DNA of 64,000 nucleotides from Cervus elaphus (GCF_910594005.1 NC_057845.1:5552001-5616000); one strand, 5' to 3'. Shown: positions 21,656 to 32,748, numbered from the stretch's first letter. Notes: generated by a model not told the origin, from the sequence alone. A program made the numbers and translations.

Positions 21656-22542
21656 ACATTTTTTATTTTCTTTCTTTATTTATTTTCAGCTGTGCTGAGT
21701 CTTTGCTGCTGTGAGGGCTTTCTCTAGCTGCGATGAGAGGAGGCTACTCTTCATTGGCATGCACGGGCTGCTCATTGCAGTGGCTTCTCTTGTTGCAGGG
21801 CAAGGGCTCTAGGCGTGTGGGTGCAGTAGTTACGGCACATGGGCTCAGTAGTTACGGCAGGTGGGCGCAGCAGGTACGGCACGTGGGTGCAGTACTTACG
21901 GCACATGGGCACAGTACTTATGGCACGTGGGTGCAGTAGTTAGGCGAGTGGGCTCAGTACTTACAGCACATGAGCACAGTACTTATGGCACGTGGGCGCA
22001 GTAGTTACGGCACGTGGGCGCAGTAGTTACGGCACATGGGCGCAGTACTTACAGCACGTGGGCGCAGTAGTTACGGCACCTGGGCTCAGTACTTATGGCA
22101 CGTGGGCACAGTACTTAGGGCGCGTGGGTGCAGTAGTTACAGTGTGGGTGCAGTAGTTACGGCACGGGCGCAGCAGGTACAGCACGTGGGTGCAGTACTT
22201 AAGGCACATGGGCGCAGTACTTAGGGTGCGTGGGTGCAGTACTTAGGGGGCATGGGCGCAGTACTTACAGCATGTGGGCGCAGTAGTTATGGCACGTGGG
22301 CACAGTACTTATGGCATGTGGGCACAGTACTTATGGCACGTGGGTGCAGTACTTAGGGTGCGTGGGTGCAGTACTTAGGGCGCGTGGGCGCAGTACTTAG
22401 GGCACGTGGGTACAACAGCTGTGGCTGCCGGCTCTAGAGCACGGGGTTCAGCAGTTGCGGTGCACGAACTTAGTTGCTCCATGGCACGTGGGATCGTCCC
22501 AATCAGGGATCAAACCCATGTCTCCTGCATTGCCAGGTGGAC
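21656..22542 (-). mobile_element. CHR-type SINE expanded by an internal minisatellite
   Basis: Reverse CHR SINE: poly-T lead, 'agctgtgctgagtctttgct', 'gagggctttctctagctgcg', ending 'ttgctccatggcacgtggga', 'gtctcctgcattgccaggtg'. TSD cctggtcaactttta at 21641-21655 and cctggtcaactctta at 22543-22557. Length is 887 bp. Complete copies of this long type are about 300 bp, and the excess is the tandem array 21819-22420. Confidence 0.93.
21819..22420 (+). repeat. 22-bp minisatellite, about 27 copies, inside a SINE
   Basis: Consensus unit gggcgcagtacttacggcac followed by gt. Variants: c/t at position 4, agtagtt versus agtactt, tacggcac versus tagggcgc. Most units are 22 bp, with 20-21-bp variants near 21930 and 22140-22165. 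The unit corresponds to one segment present about once in ordinary CHR copies. Confidence 0.95.
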
Positions 22543-22615
22543 CCTGGTCAACTCTTAGCTCTCATCTTTGGCTGCCCTCATATCTTTACCCTAAGCTGTA
22601 GGCAGATGAAGGCAG

Positions 22616-22900
22616 TCAGTTCAGTGCAGTTCAATCGCTCAGTCACATCTTACTCTCTGCCACCCCATGTACTGCAGCATTCCAGGCCTCCCTGTCCATC
22701 ACCAACTCCCGGAGTCCACCCAAACTCATGTCCATTGAGTTCATGACGCCATCCAACCATCTTATCCTCTGTCATCCCCTTCTCCTCCCACCTTCAATCT
22801 TTCTTCACATCAGATGGCCAAAGATTGGAGCTTCAGCTTCAACATCCATCCTTCCAATGAATAATCAGGACTGATTCCCTTTAGGATGGACTGGCTGGAT
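22616..22900 (-). mobile_element. BovB LINE 3' fragment
   Basis: Reverse BovB with 'catcaccaactcccggagtc' and 'tttaggatggactggctgga'. A short deletion removes part of 'cagcatcagggtcttttcc'. Confidence 0.95.
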
Positions 22901-23127
22901 GGAGACAATAGTAATTCTCAAAATGCCACATGCTCCTGCTTGTATTATAAGTTTCATTGACCTTGTGTATGATGCTCCTTCTGCCTGGAAGCCTATCCCT
23001 GCTCTGTCCTCTAGGTCAACTCAGTCTTCAAGGACTGAGGCTCAAGATGTAGCTTCAATGTTTTCCTCTTCTTTGAGCCCCCAGGTAGGGTCAGTCACCC
23101 AGAAGGTGGTGAGAAGTTGGGGGGCCT

Positions 23128-23330
23128 TGGAGGCAGACACCCTGGTTGCAGAACCCACCTCTGCCACTTACTAGCCAGGTGAACCTGAACAGTTTCTTAA
23201 ACCTCATTTTTCTAAACTTTAGGGTACAGCTAATCATACCTACCTCATGTCATTATTATGAAAATTAAATAAGATTTGCATATATGATTCCTGACCCATC
23301 AAAGGTGTTCAATTCATGGAACTGTTATTA
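23128..23330 (+). repeat. MIR SINE
   Basis: 'cctctgccacttactagcca', 'ggtgaacctgaacagtttct', 'tacctacctcatgtcattat', 'gaaaattaaataagatttgc': a well-preserved sense MIR. Confidence 0.85.
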
Positions 23331-23439
23331 AAATTATTACTCCAAGTGAGTTGGAATAAAGCTAAGCTACTGTAACAGAAATACCCTAATAAAACATATG
23401 GGGAAATGGAATGATCTTTCTCTTGAGACGGGTTTGGGT

Positions 23440-23800
23440 TATATTGGTGAATATTTATCAAAATGCAACTGTTACACACTTAAGGTTTGTGTTCTTCATT
23501 ATATATAAAATTGTCATCAAGAGGAAAACAAGTATTGGAGTCTAGGTAATAATATGCATGCCAATGTACTAAGGAAAATATACAGATGTCTGCAATATAC
23601 TTTGAACTGTGTCCAAAAAGTGAGAAAGTCTGACGGATGGATAGTGGGGTGAAAAGATGGATAGGCTTATAATTTTTTTTATTGTAGTAAAATGTTAATG
23701 GTAGATACAAGCTGTGGGCATATGGGTGTCCATTGTATAATTTTTTAAACTTTGCTATATGTTTAATATTTTTCATAATAAAAATAAATAAAAAGACCCC
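23440..23800 (+). repeat. L1M 3' UTR
   Basis: 'ctgttacacacttaaggttt' and, further on, 'aaaatgttaatggtagatac', 'gggcatatgggtgtccattg', 'tatgtttaatatttttcata' with an A-rich end. Confidence 0.7.
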
Positions 23801-25109
23801 ATCATAAAGTGGTTTTAAAATTATAGTTGTTTTTCTCCCCCTCAGTAACAGTGCCAAAGTGAGTATGCCAGGTTTGTGGGCAGTTCTCTTCCATCTGTTC
23901 ACTCAGGGGTGCCAGGCTTGTGGGCTGGGACTCAATTTTTTCCAAGTTGTCAAGTCATTGCTCCATTATCCTCCAGACTCAAGGACATCGTCCTCACCTG
24001 TGGCCAAAGCTGAATCACTCTGTCCCATTCCAAGAGAAAGAAAGACTAGAGGGGGCACACCCATCTCTTAAAGCCTACGCCTGGCTGCGGACAGCATGAC
24101 TTTTGTCTACACTCCATTGTGAGAACCAAGTCACATGACCGTATGCCATGGCACAGGAGGCTGGGAAATAGCTAGCTCTATCGGCTAGGAAGAAAGAGAG
24201 TATCCTCCACCCTGTGTTCTCTGAGAAGACACTAGACAGCCGTTCATCACACTGTAGTCGTTTGGATCCTGCAAACTCCTTGCTGGTAGAAATAGTGTTT
24301 TGCACATCTTGGAGTCATCAAAACCAACTATGAGGCCTGAAATGAGAAAGGTGTTGAAGAAATGTTCGTTAAATGAATTAGTGCATGAAAATAAGAATGC
24401 ATAAATAAATGAGATGAACAATGAATAGTGCCTTTTTTGGACCATACATTTGTTAGTATGTATCTACTTTTATTGGTGGAAAGCAAGTCATCTCTTGATA
24501 TTATAGACCTATAATATGACAACTCATTCAAATCAAGTAATTCTTTATTGATTTAAACTTCTTTTCCATCCCTCCTCTTTTCTCAAATTTTATCCTCATG
24601 AGGGACAAGACTTTTACGAAATTTTCCAAACAACCTACATGCCTTGGAAGAAAAAGATTTAACCTGATTAAGAATGGAAACTCTTTTCCACATTATTAAG
24701 GCAATTGAGTAGCACCAATTTGGATTAAAATAATGTGAGATGGCATATGAAAATTGTCTACTTATTACAATGAGCTCATAATACTTCTACTGGGTTACCA
24801 TTTTTAAAAAATCTATGTAAGTGCTTAGAAGTAATATAGCTGTGTTTCTTCCTTTATATTCTGTAATTCTAACTTTCCCTAACTCATATTGAATTCTTTG
24901 CAAATGGATCCAAATTATTGTGTTTTTAACTGCACTTCGCCAAAATTTAATCAGAGATTTAAAGAAACACAATACTATTGTAGATGGCATTTAGCTCTAT
25001 TAATTGGATCACTATTGAAAAAATAGAATAGGAAATCTAACTATCTCTCTCAGTTTGATTGGTTTGCCTTCTACAAGCTACAGAACTGTCCTTTCCAATT
25101 CTCATGCAT
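23801..25109. other. Unassigned AT-rich sequence
   Basis: 24090-24190 ('aaccaagtcacatgaccgta', 'ggaggctgggaaatagct') resembles the old LTR-like family at 20335. The rest is unique-looking and AT-rich. Confidence 0.35.
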
Positions 25110-25322
25110 TTCATTTTTTTAAAAAATATTTCTTTATTTGGCTGCATCGGATCTTAGTTGTGGCACGCAAGACCTTTTGTTGTGATGCATTGACTCTCTA
25201 GTTGCAGCTCACGGGCTTAGTTGTTCCATGGCACATGGGATCTTAGTTCCCCAACCAGGGATAGAACCCTCATCCCTTGCATTACACAGTGGATTCTTAA
25301 CCACTGGACCACCAAGAAAGTA
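25110..25322 (-). mobile_element. CHR-type SINE
   Basis: 'tatttggctgcatcggatct', 'ggcttagttgttccatggca', 'ccccaaccagggatagaacc', 'ccactggaccaccaagaaag'. Confidence 0.93.
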
Positions 25323-25794
25323 CCTCATGTCATTTCTTTCTCTTCAATTCAGAGAGCTTCTGCTTTTCAGGATTCACATCAAGGTCTCCATGTGTATCTC
25401 TGTGGTGAATAGTGAATTTCCCAGGTTATTTTAGTGGGATCTCCTTATGTCTGTTTATTGGAACTTATTTTCAGCAAGCTGGTTTGATAGGCACATGCTA
25501 GCTCAGAAGGTACAGTGAATTTGGATGGTTCAGGAACTGGCTGTCAGAAGAAAGTTCTCGTTTGGGTAGGTATGGACCTGAGTCTGTACGTGGTAAGAGA
25601 AGGCAGTGATATGGACAAGGGGGACTTCTACCGGAGGATAAGTAGAAAGAAGAATGGCTTGCCCTGGCTTGGGGATGAAGCAGTAACGGCTGCACAGGGC
25701 AACTAGGAGTTCAGTGGTGGAAAGAGGCCGCCATGAAGAGCCTGGGATGGCTGAGAAGAGACCTGTCGACTGGAACAGGTCTGAGATGTGGCCA
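25323..25794. other. Unassigned non-coding sequence
   Basis: No repeat or gene recognised. Confidence 0.35.
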
Positions 25795-26775
25795 AGGTCT
25801 GAGATGAAGATGCTGGTCGCTTCTCGTGGGAACCCTGGCCAGGTGGTTAGTGCTGGGGCTCCACATTTAGGGTTGCAAAGTTCAGGACCACCATCACTTT
25901 TGTCACTAATAAGTTGGGGGTCTCTGAGACCACTCTCACTCTGACACAAATTGCAAGTTTGAGCCAAGACTGTTACCCAGAAACTGAGTTCATCTCCCGG
26001 TGGGTGTCCAGCCAAGAGATACAACCAAGTCAAAGGTTAGGAGAAGGAAGGATTTATTACTTGCAACAAGTAAGGAGAACACCAGGGACCTTTCCCAAAG
26101 CAGTGTCTCCCCAAACAGCGAAATTGAGGGAGTTTTAAGCCAAGGGTACATGGGTTGTCATGAAGGGGTGGAAGCAATCCACAGGGTCCAAGCTTTAGTT
26201 GATTGAAGTCATGAAGGTCAGAAAAGGTCAACCATCCTCTCTTAGGTTCTAAGCGATCTGTTGGTAGAAACATCAGGCTAATCTTTACCATTGAAACAGA
26301 ACTGGGAGTCTTTGAAAGTGAAAGTGATAGTTGCTCAGTCATGTCTGACTCTTTGTAACCCCACGGCTGTAGCCCGGCCAAGCTCCCCTGTCCATAGAAT
26401 TCTCCAGGCAAGAATACTAGAGTTGGTAATCGTTTCCTTCTCCAGGGGATCTTCCTGATCCAGGGGTAGAACCTGGGTCTCCCATATTGCAGGCAGATTC
26501 TTTACCACCAGAGAAGCCTGGCTGGGAGTCTTTACAACTGATTTATTGTCTTTGCTATTGTTACTCCTCTCTCCTGATAACAGTTACTTGATCCTGCATT
26601 CTTTTGTTCCCTTAAGATTATTAATTATTGAGACCTGTTCAAGGACAAACATTGTGGCCAGGCTTAGATCACAGAATGGCTTAGGTCAAAAAATCACTTC
26701 TCTCATTTCAAGAAAGTCCTGCCTAGTTCTCTTCCTCCAAGGACCCTTACCCTATCTACTTACAAGACTGCCTTC
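25795..26775 (-). mobile_element. Probable ERV-type LTR or related block, split by a Bov-tA
   Basis: The reverse strand of 'aaggaaggatttattacttg' (26045) supplies an AATAAA signal in the right LTR context. The layout (C-rich start, polyadenylation region, long unique flank) fits a ruminant LTR, but I cannot name it. Non-coding. Confidence 0.4.
26314..26521 (-). mobile_element. Bov-tA SINE with perfect TSD
   Basis: Reverse Bov-tA with 12-bp TSD ctgggagtcttt at 26302-26313 and 26522-26533. Confidence 0.96.
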
Positions 26776-26830
26776 AGAATTAACACATTATAAATCTATA
26801 CTTCAATAAAATACATTTAAAAAAAAAGAC
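26776..26830 (+). mobile_element. Short L1 3' tail
   Basis: 'cacattataaatctatactt' followed by 'caataaaatacatttaaaaa', the tip of an L1 3' UTR. Confidence 0.65.
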
Positions 26831-26849
26831 TATCTTTTGGGTGCAATAA

Positions 26850-27230
26850 TTTGCTTGAAGGACTCACAGAACTCACAAAAGTCATTATACTCGTGGCTAC
26901 ATTTCATTAATGTAAAAGGATTCCGATGAAAATCAGCCAAGGGAAGAGAATATAGAATAGGGTCCAGGAGTCATTAGATGCAAGTTGTCCCAAGAACACC
27001 TACTTTTCCATAACATAATATGATGTGAAGCAATATGCATGAAGTATTATTAAACAGGGAAGCTCAAGCCTTTGTGTCCAGAGTTTTTATTGGGGCTCAG
27101 TCATGTAGACACAGGTAGACATCTGCATGGCTGACTTTTGTCTGCATCTTCTCCAAAAGGCAGGTTTTGATACCATGTGGTCCAAGGTTCCCCACCATAA
27201 TTGACTTTGTTAGCATAGACTTTCTGTCAC
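26850..27230 (-). mobile_element. ERVL-like LTR, decayed
   Basis: 'ggactcacagaactcacaaa', 'agagtttttattggggctca' and 'gactttgttagcatagactt' keep the order of an old ERVL LTR in reverse. Low detail; non-coding. Confidence 0.45.
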
Positions 27231-27615
27231 GGCTCAAGGCCTCTCAATAAGCAAAGGCACTTTTATTCAGGCAGGGCATTGCAAGGGCTTAGAAGCTACT
27301 TCAAGAGCTGAGAGTGAAGGCCAAACTTTTTTTTGACAAGGTAAATTCTATACTGCACACAGGGTCATTCATTCTTGATTAGTGGCCCTATGCCCAGAGC
27401 GTATCAGTGCATCAAATCTGTGGCAGAACATCAGATAGAATTTCAATGGCTCTTCTGCCTAAGGGGCAACCTTGGAGTTATCACAGGAAGTAACACCCCA
27501 AAATCTGAACAAGGAAGATGAGTACACATGAAAAAAAGAATCACACCCAGGGCTGAGAGATCAGGAGCTTGTTCTTACAGGGTGCTTATCCTATGATGCT
27601 TAGGTAGGTCTCTCA
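27231..27615. other. Unassigned non-coding sequence
   Basis: No repeat or gene recognised. Confidence 0.3.
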
Positions 27616-27990
27616 TTAAGAAAACCAAGACTGGAGTGGTTCACTTGAAAAGCTTAAAAAAAATCCAACCAAACAGACATTTGGAATCACATTGGTTGTG
27701 ATGACTAACACGGACACCTGGAATTTTCCATCTATGCATATTATACCCAGAATAACTGACACTCCAATTGTGCTGATGGACAGGAACAGGGCCTGGATGT
27801 GGGAGTAGATGGTAGATTCCATATGGCATCCAAAGAAGGCAAGTGTCCCTTCTTCTTAGAGTGGGAAGCAGGAGGGACCCCAGGTGAATCTGAGCTTTCT
27901 CAAGAAGATTCTTCAGAAGCTCATGAAGAGCAGGATCTGTTCCCATGCCTGTCCTGCCAGGAGAAGAGACCATCCAAAGTCAGGCTCTTC
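27616..27990 (-). other. Exon-like open segment, function unknown
   Basis: Minus-strand frames of 110 (27641-27973) and 68 residues (27616-27822) overlap. The shorter contains a hydrophobic run, QALFLSISTIGVSVILGIIC, that could span a membrane. A polypyrimidine stretch and 'ctcttctcctggcag' on the minus strand (27955-27970) resemble a splice acceptor. I recognise no family. It may be a broken exon, a pseudogene piece or chance. Confidence 0.2.
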
Positions 27991-28287
27991 TGCCGTTTCT
28001 TAGAATAGGCCATGTAGGATTAGGAATGGTATTACTGAGCATGGAGCATCTCTAAAAATCCAATGAAGGATCCTAATAGAAAGACTTTGGCAGAGCCCAT
28101 AACCAACACATTTATTTAATCATTTTGTCTTTAATATTTATAGACCAGCTTCTGTGTACTTGTCAGTGGATTCAGTTCCAGCTCACTCCAAAGGAGCTTA
28201 TGTTCCGCCCTAAGTCAGACATATTTACTGAATGCCCACTGAGTGTAAGGTATATATTCTCTTATTCGTCTAGGGTCTACATAGGTT

Positions 28288-28503
28288 AGACTTCTCTGCC
28301 GGCTCAGGCAATAAAGAATCTGCCTGCAGTGCAGAAGACTCAGGGTCAATCTCTGCATCAGAAAGATCCCCTGGAGAAGGGAATGGCTACCCACTCCAGT
28401 ATTCTTGCCTGGGAAATTCCATGGACAGAGGAACCAGGTGGGCTACAGGCCATGGTGTTGCAAAGAGTCAGACATGACTGACAGACTAACGCTTTGACTT
28501 TCA
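28288..28503 (+). mobile_element. Bov-tA SINE
   Basis: 'gacttctctgccggctcagg' head to 'gtcagacatgactgacagac'. More diverged than most copies here. Confidence 0.93.
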
Positions 28504-28870
28504 CTATGTAGATTATGTGATGGTGGCATCTGGCCGCTCCATGAAAGGTAATGGTTAAGATCTAGCTGTCTCTCTACCTCCTCTTCCTGAATCCCATGGA
28601 TTTCTGAGCTTTGGAGAAGATCTAGAATCCCTGGTGACCAAGAGAAGGAAAATGCTGATATGAGTGATTAGTGGAAGGGCTGAGAAAATCAGCTGGATAT
28701 CTGGCACTAAGATAATGGCTGGAGTATGTTCTGATTGGTCAGGTTCATCCCCTACAAGTTGCTAATTCTGAATATCACACTGGCTGGGTCCTCTCCTTCC
28801 AGGGATCATTCTCATCAAGGGCTTTCTCTTCTTAAGAGGAATCCTGGTCTTGATGGACAAAGATTGCCTT
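28504..28870. other. Unassigned non-coding sequence
   Basis: No repeat or gene recognised. Confidence 0.3.
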
Positions 28871-28872
28871 AA

Positions 28873-29072
28873 AGCAGTGGTCCCCAACCTTCCTGGCACC
28901 AGAGACCAGTTTCATAGAAGACAATTTTCCTACAGATAGTGGGGGAAGTGGGGGGGATGGCAGGGTGGTTTGGGGATGATTCAAGGGCATTACATTTATT
29001 ATGCACTTTATTTCTATTATGATTACATGATCTCCACCTCAGACCAGCAGGCATTTTTCAGAGGTTGGGGAC
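28873..29072 (-). mobile_element. hAT-Charlie nonautonomous DNA transposon (MER1-like)
   Basis: Terminal inverted repeats: 'cagtggtccccaacctt' at the left and 'gaggttggggac' at the right. The interior 'ttcatagaagacaattttcc', 'ggatgattcaagggcattac' and 'tatgcactttatttctatta' matches this element type in reverse. Confidence 0.8.
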
Positions 29073-29419
29073 ACTTTCTGGAACCTTCCACCTTTCCCCG
29101 TGAATGGTGATATCTCCCATCCCCCACCCCCAATTTCATAAGCCCTAAAGATTCCTCTTTGGGTAATGAATAAATCTTCAGAATCATTCCACTGGTTCAT
29201 TCTACCTCAGGACCCCACGTGGTATTTGATTCTGATAGGACTTCTCTGTGTGCAAAAAACTCTTCTGAAATCTCCCAAGAAACCAAGTCATATTACACTG
29301 CATTGTATGGGAAATCCACACCATTCTCCCCCTCCCTAGTGAGAGTAATCGCTGCCAATTCATGGTGCTTTTGTGAAAATGAGTTATTTGGAGGGGTTCC
29401 AAAAGAGGCCAAGAAAGGA
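29073..29419. other. Unassigned non-coding sequence
   Basis: No repeat or gene recognised. Confidence 0.3.
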
Positions 29420-29431
29420 GGTAGGAGATTG

Positions 29432-29641
29432 TGTGTTAATCGCTCAGTCGTGTCTGACTCTTTGCGTCTACCCCATGGATTGGGGCCCACCAGGCTCCTC
29501 CGTCCATGGGATTTTCCAGGCAAGAATACTAGAGTAGGTTGCCATTCCCTTCTCCAAGGGATCTTCCCGACCCAGGGATCGAACCCAGGTCTCCTGCATT
29601 ACAGGCATATTCTTTACCATCTGAGCCACCAGGGAGGCCAT
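29432..29641 (-). mobile_element. Bov-tA SINE with TSD
   Basis: Reverse Bov-tA ending 'ctgagccaccagggaggcc'. TSD ggtaggagattg / ggtagaagattg at 29420-29431 and 29642-29653. Confidence 0.96.
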
Positions 29642-29807
29642 GGTAGAAGATTGGATGGATGGATTTGGTGGCATAAAGTCACACAGATTTAAATGCAGTA
29701 CACTTTATAGAGTTGTTCCTTTGATCCTTGCTGAGAATGTTGATTAAAGAGAGAAGTTACCTAGATTTATGACATTTGGTAATATGATTATATTATCTTT
29801 TACAATT

Positions 29808-29928
29808 TTATGTATTTATTAATTTTTTGGCAAAGCATGCAGCATCTTGTTCCCCAACCAGGCACCGAACCTGTGCCCCCTACAGTGGAAGCATCCAGTC
29901 TTAATCACTGGACCATCAGGGAAGTCCC
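29808..29928 (-). mobile_element. CHR-type SINE
   Basis: 'ggcaaagcatgcagcatctt', 'ccccaaccaggcaccgaacc', 'cactggaccatcagggaagt'. Confidence 0.9.
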
Positions 29929-30389
29929 CCACCAAACTTCTTATTTTTGACTAGATAGTATATGCCTACATTTCAAAACTCAAAATGACATGCAAAGATT
30001 CATATTAAGAAGTTGTGCCCCCCACGTATCCCTTCCCTCAGAGGTAACCACTTTTGCATCATTTTGTGTTTCTTTATGCAAATACAAGGGATGAAGCTTC
30101 CTCTCTGGTTTGGGAAATCCCACACTAGAAGAGCTTGCCCTCTCCCTATAACCTCAAATAAACATATGCATCCCCAGCCTTCTCCACAGTTGGGGCCAAG
30201 CTGTATAATGTAGGCTTAACCAATCAAAAACCACCTGCCCAAAGTGTGAATTGGAAGGAGATGAAATGCCAAAGCAGGCACACCAGACACACTGATGTCA
30301 GTGGTTCAAACTGCAGCATTTGGAGTCCAGGGCCAAGCAGATCAGTGGCATCCACTGAGGCATTTGCAAAGCCAGGTTAACAGTGAGTC
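29929..30389. other. Unassigned non-coding sequence
   Basis: No repeat or gene recognised. Confidence 0.3.
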
Positions 30390-30401
30390 CAACGACTCTT
30401 T

Positions 30402-30693
30402 GCTTTCTTTCTTTCTTTTTGCTGCACAGCATGTGGGGGGAGGGAGCCACAGAGGATGAGATGGTTGGATGGCATCACAGACCCAAAGGACATGAGTTTG
30501 AGCAAACCCCGGGGAACAGAGAAGGACAAGGAAGCCTGGCATGCTGCAGCTCATGGGGTTGCAAAGAGTCAGATGTGACTTAGCAAGTGAATAACAGCAA
30601 ACATGGGATCTTAGTTCCCTGACCACGGATTGAACCTGCAGCCCCTGCATTGGGAGCACAGAGTCCTACCCACCGGAACCAGGGAAATCCCTT
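30402..30693 (-). mobile_element. CHR-type SINE carrying a BovB insertion
   Basis: Left part 'tttgctgcacagcatgtggg' (30417-30437). The right part resumes 'catgggatcttagttccctg', 'attgaacctgcagcccctgc'. Perfect 12-bp TSD caacgactcttt at 30390-30401 and 30694-30705 brackets the whole composite. Confidence 0.94.
30441..30600 (+). mobile_element. BovB LINE 3' fragment inside a CHR SINE
   Basis: Sense BovB end: 'agaggatgagatggttggat', 'ggacatgagtttgagcaaac', 'gcaaagagtcagatgtgact'. Host sequence 'catgtggg' / 'catggg' flanks it. Confidence 0.93.
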
Positions 30694-30705
30694 CAACGAC
30701 TCTTT

Positions 30706-31379
30706 ACCTTCAGGCCTCCTCACTTGAATGAGCCTCTTCCAAAGCCTAGAAGGGGATTTCAGCAACATGTTGAGGCATTTTCGTAAAATCTTCAAAAGCC
30801 AGATATTTTCACTGCTGTTAGCTAAGACTGTCTTTCCCCTCCCACGGCCACTTTGTCCTTGTACTCTTGGTATTGCAGTGGCTGCAGCATTGAGACAGGG
30901 GCAAGCTAACTGTGGAGAAGGTGAGCGGGGGTACATTTAATCTGGGTCAAGTGTAACACTTTTATGTGGTTCCCAGTTACTCTGCTATCCAACCTGGTAT
31001 CAGAATGGCTTCAGGAACACTTTAATCTCCCACTGTGCTGATTCACTCAGCCTCAGGTCATGAAGTTTCAGGACCAGGACTTGTGCTGCAAATAGATATG
31101 TTCTTCATGCCAGGTCCTAAACTATGTGGAGAGTGGAGGAGAAATCAGATATGGAATGCACAGAGCCAGAAGCTTGTCTGTGGGAAATCCTTCTGAACCT
31201 CTCAGGATCACAAATGAAACTTGATAGAAGTTTTCCCAAATCTGGCAACAACCCAACAACTTTCCATGATGTTGCCAATAATGAGTATGAAGCCGAAAGA
31301 AATTTTTCTAAATTATGAAAAATACAAAACAAGTTTGGTTCTCAGCCAGCTGGTAATCAGGGTTAACATCTGATGAGAT
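30706..31379. other. Unassigned non-coding sequence
   Basis: No repeat or gene recognised. Confidence 0.35.
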
Positions 31380-31800
31380 GAAAGTGGTCCTTCATCTGTG
31401 TGGTCTTCCTGCCCCAAACCTAGAATCTATATCAAACCATGACGAAACAGACAAACTCAAATCGAGGGACATTCTACAAAATATCCATAAAGCTCAAAAC
31501 TTTCAAGGTTACCACAAAGAAGGGACATCTGAGAAACAGTCATAGCCCAGAGGAGTCTAAGAAGACATGACTAAATGAGTGGGATGCGTTATCCTGGAAT
31601 AGAAGAGAGAACTTAGGGAAGAACTAATAAAATTCAAATGAAGTGTGGAGTTATTTAATAATGTTTCAAATTTGATTCATTTGTTAACAAATACATAATA
31701 GGGGAAAATGGGTGAGGTGTATAAAGGAACTCTTTGTTCTATCTTTACAACTTCTGTAAATCTGAAACTCTTCTACATTTTAAAAGTTACCTGGAAAAGA
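31380..31800 (+). repeat. L1M-type 3' UTR
   Basis: 'gagggacattctacaaaata' (31465), 'gttatcctggaatagaagag', then 'ggaactctttgttctatctt' and 'tacaacttctgtaaatctga' follow an old L1 3' UTR. Confidence 0.6.
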
Positions 31801-31850
31801 AACCTGGGTCAACCAGAGTAAAAGAAAGACTGAATTATTTCTTCCCTCTA

Positions 31851-32036
31851 TCAGTTCAGTTCAGTTGCTCAGTCATGTCCAACCCTTTGCAAGCCCCATG
31901 GACTGCAGCACGCCAGGCTTCCCTGTCCATCACCAACTCTTGGAGCCTGCTCAAACTCATGTCCATCAAGTCAGTGATGCCATCCAACAATCTCATCCTC
32001 TGTCGTCCCCTTCTCCTCCTGCTTTCAATCTTTCTA
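31851..32036 (-). mobile_element. BovB LINE 3' fragment
   Basis: Reverse BovB from 'cagttcagttcagttgctca' to 'tcctgctttcaatctttct'. Confidence 0.95.
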
Positions 32037-32341
32037 TAGAAAATACTATAAATTACATTTTGTAACCCTATTCTTACATAGCCCAAAAAAGAAATGGAAA
32101 AATATAAGGTGAGGTGTGTCAGGCAAATAAATTATTATGTACTATTTCTAGATTTTGTGATGTTTATGGTATTTATCAGCTTTAAAAATGTTCTTAGATT
32201 TTTTTTTCTCTCATTCTAAATATTTGCTTTTGTGCCTAATATTCAGTTCACTATTTTTTGCTAGAGAACGGCTCCTTGAAGCCCGGCTCTGCCCCTTGGT
32301 CTGCGTGTGCAGCTGTGGGCAGTAGTATTATCACGATTATT
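32037..32341. other. Unassigned AT-rich sequence
   Basis: No repeat or gene recognised. Confidence 0.3.
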
Positions 32342-32748
32342 GCTGCTGTTTAGTTGCTAAGTCATGTCCCACCCTTTGTGAACGAATAGACTGAGGCACA
32401 CCAGGCTTCCCTGTCCTCCACTGTTTCCTGGACCTTGCTCAAATTCATGTTCATTGAGTCGGTGATACCATCCAACCATCTCACCCTCTGTTGCCCCTTT
32501 CTTCTTTTGCCTTCAATTTTTCCCAGCATCAGGATCTTTTCCAATGAGTCAGCTCTTCACATCAGGTGGCCAAAGTATTGGGGTTTCAGCTTCAGCATTA
32601 GTCCTTTCAATGAACACCCAGGACTGATCTCCTTTAGGATGAATTGGTTGGATCTCCTTGCTTTCCAAGGGACTCTCAAGAGTCTTCTCCAACACCACAG
32701 TTCAAAAGCATCAATTCTTCGGTGCTCAGCCATCATGGTACCAATCTA
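32342..32748 (-). mobile_element. BovB LINE 3' fragment
   Basis: Reverse BovB with 'gtttagttgctaagtcatgt' at one end and 'accacagttcaaaagcatca' at the other. Covers the C-terminal ORF2 segment and 3' UTR. Confidence 0.95.

Larger units (their letters stand above)
21480..23075 (+). repeat. L2 LINE 3' region, split by two younger elements
   Basis: 'cccactgcctagaggaccat' near 21592, 'ggctgccctcatatctttac' near 22571, and 'ctccttctgcctggaagcct' near 22975 lie in the order of one L2 3' region. Interruptions are the CHR element 21656-22542 and BovB 22616-22900. Confidence 0.65.

Noticed and set aside
21819..22420. Regularly spaced 22-bp units that superficially resemble a CRISPR array
   Set aside because: Units are contiguous with no unique spacers, the host is a mammal, and the units derive from a SINE.
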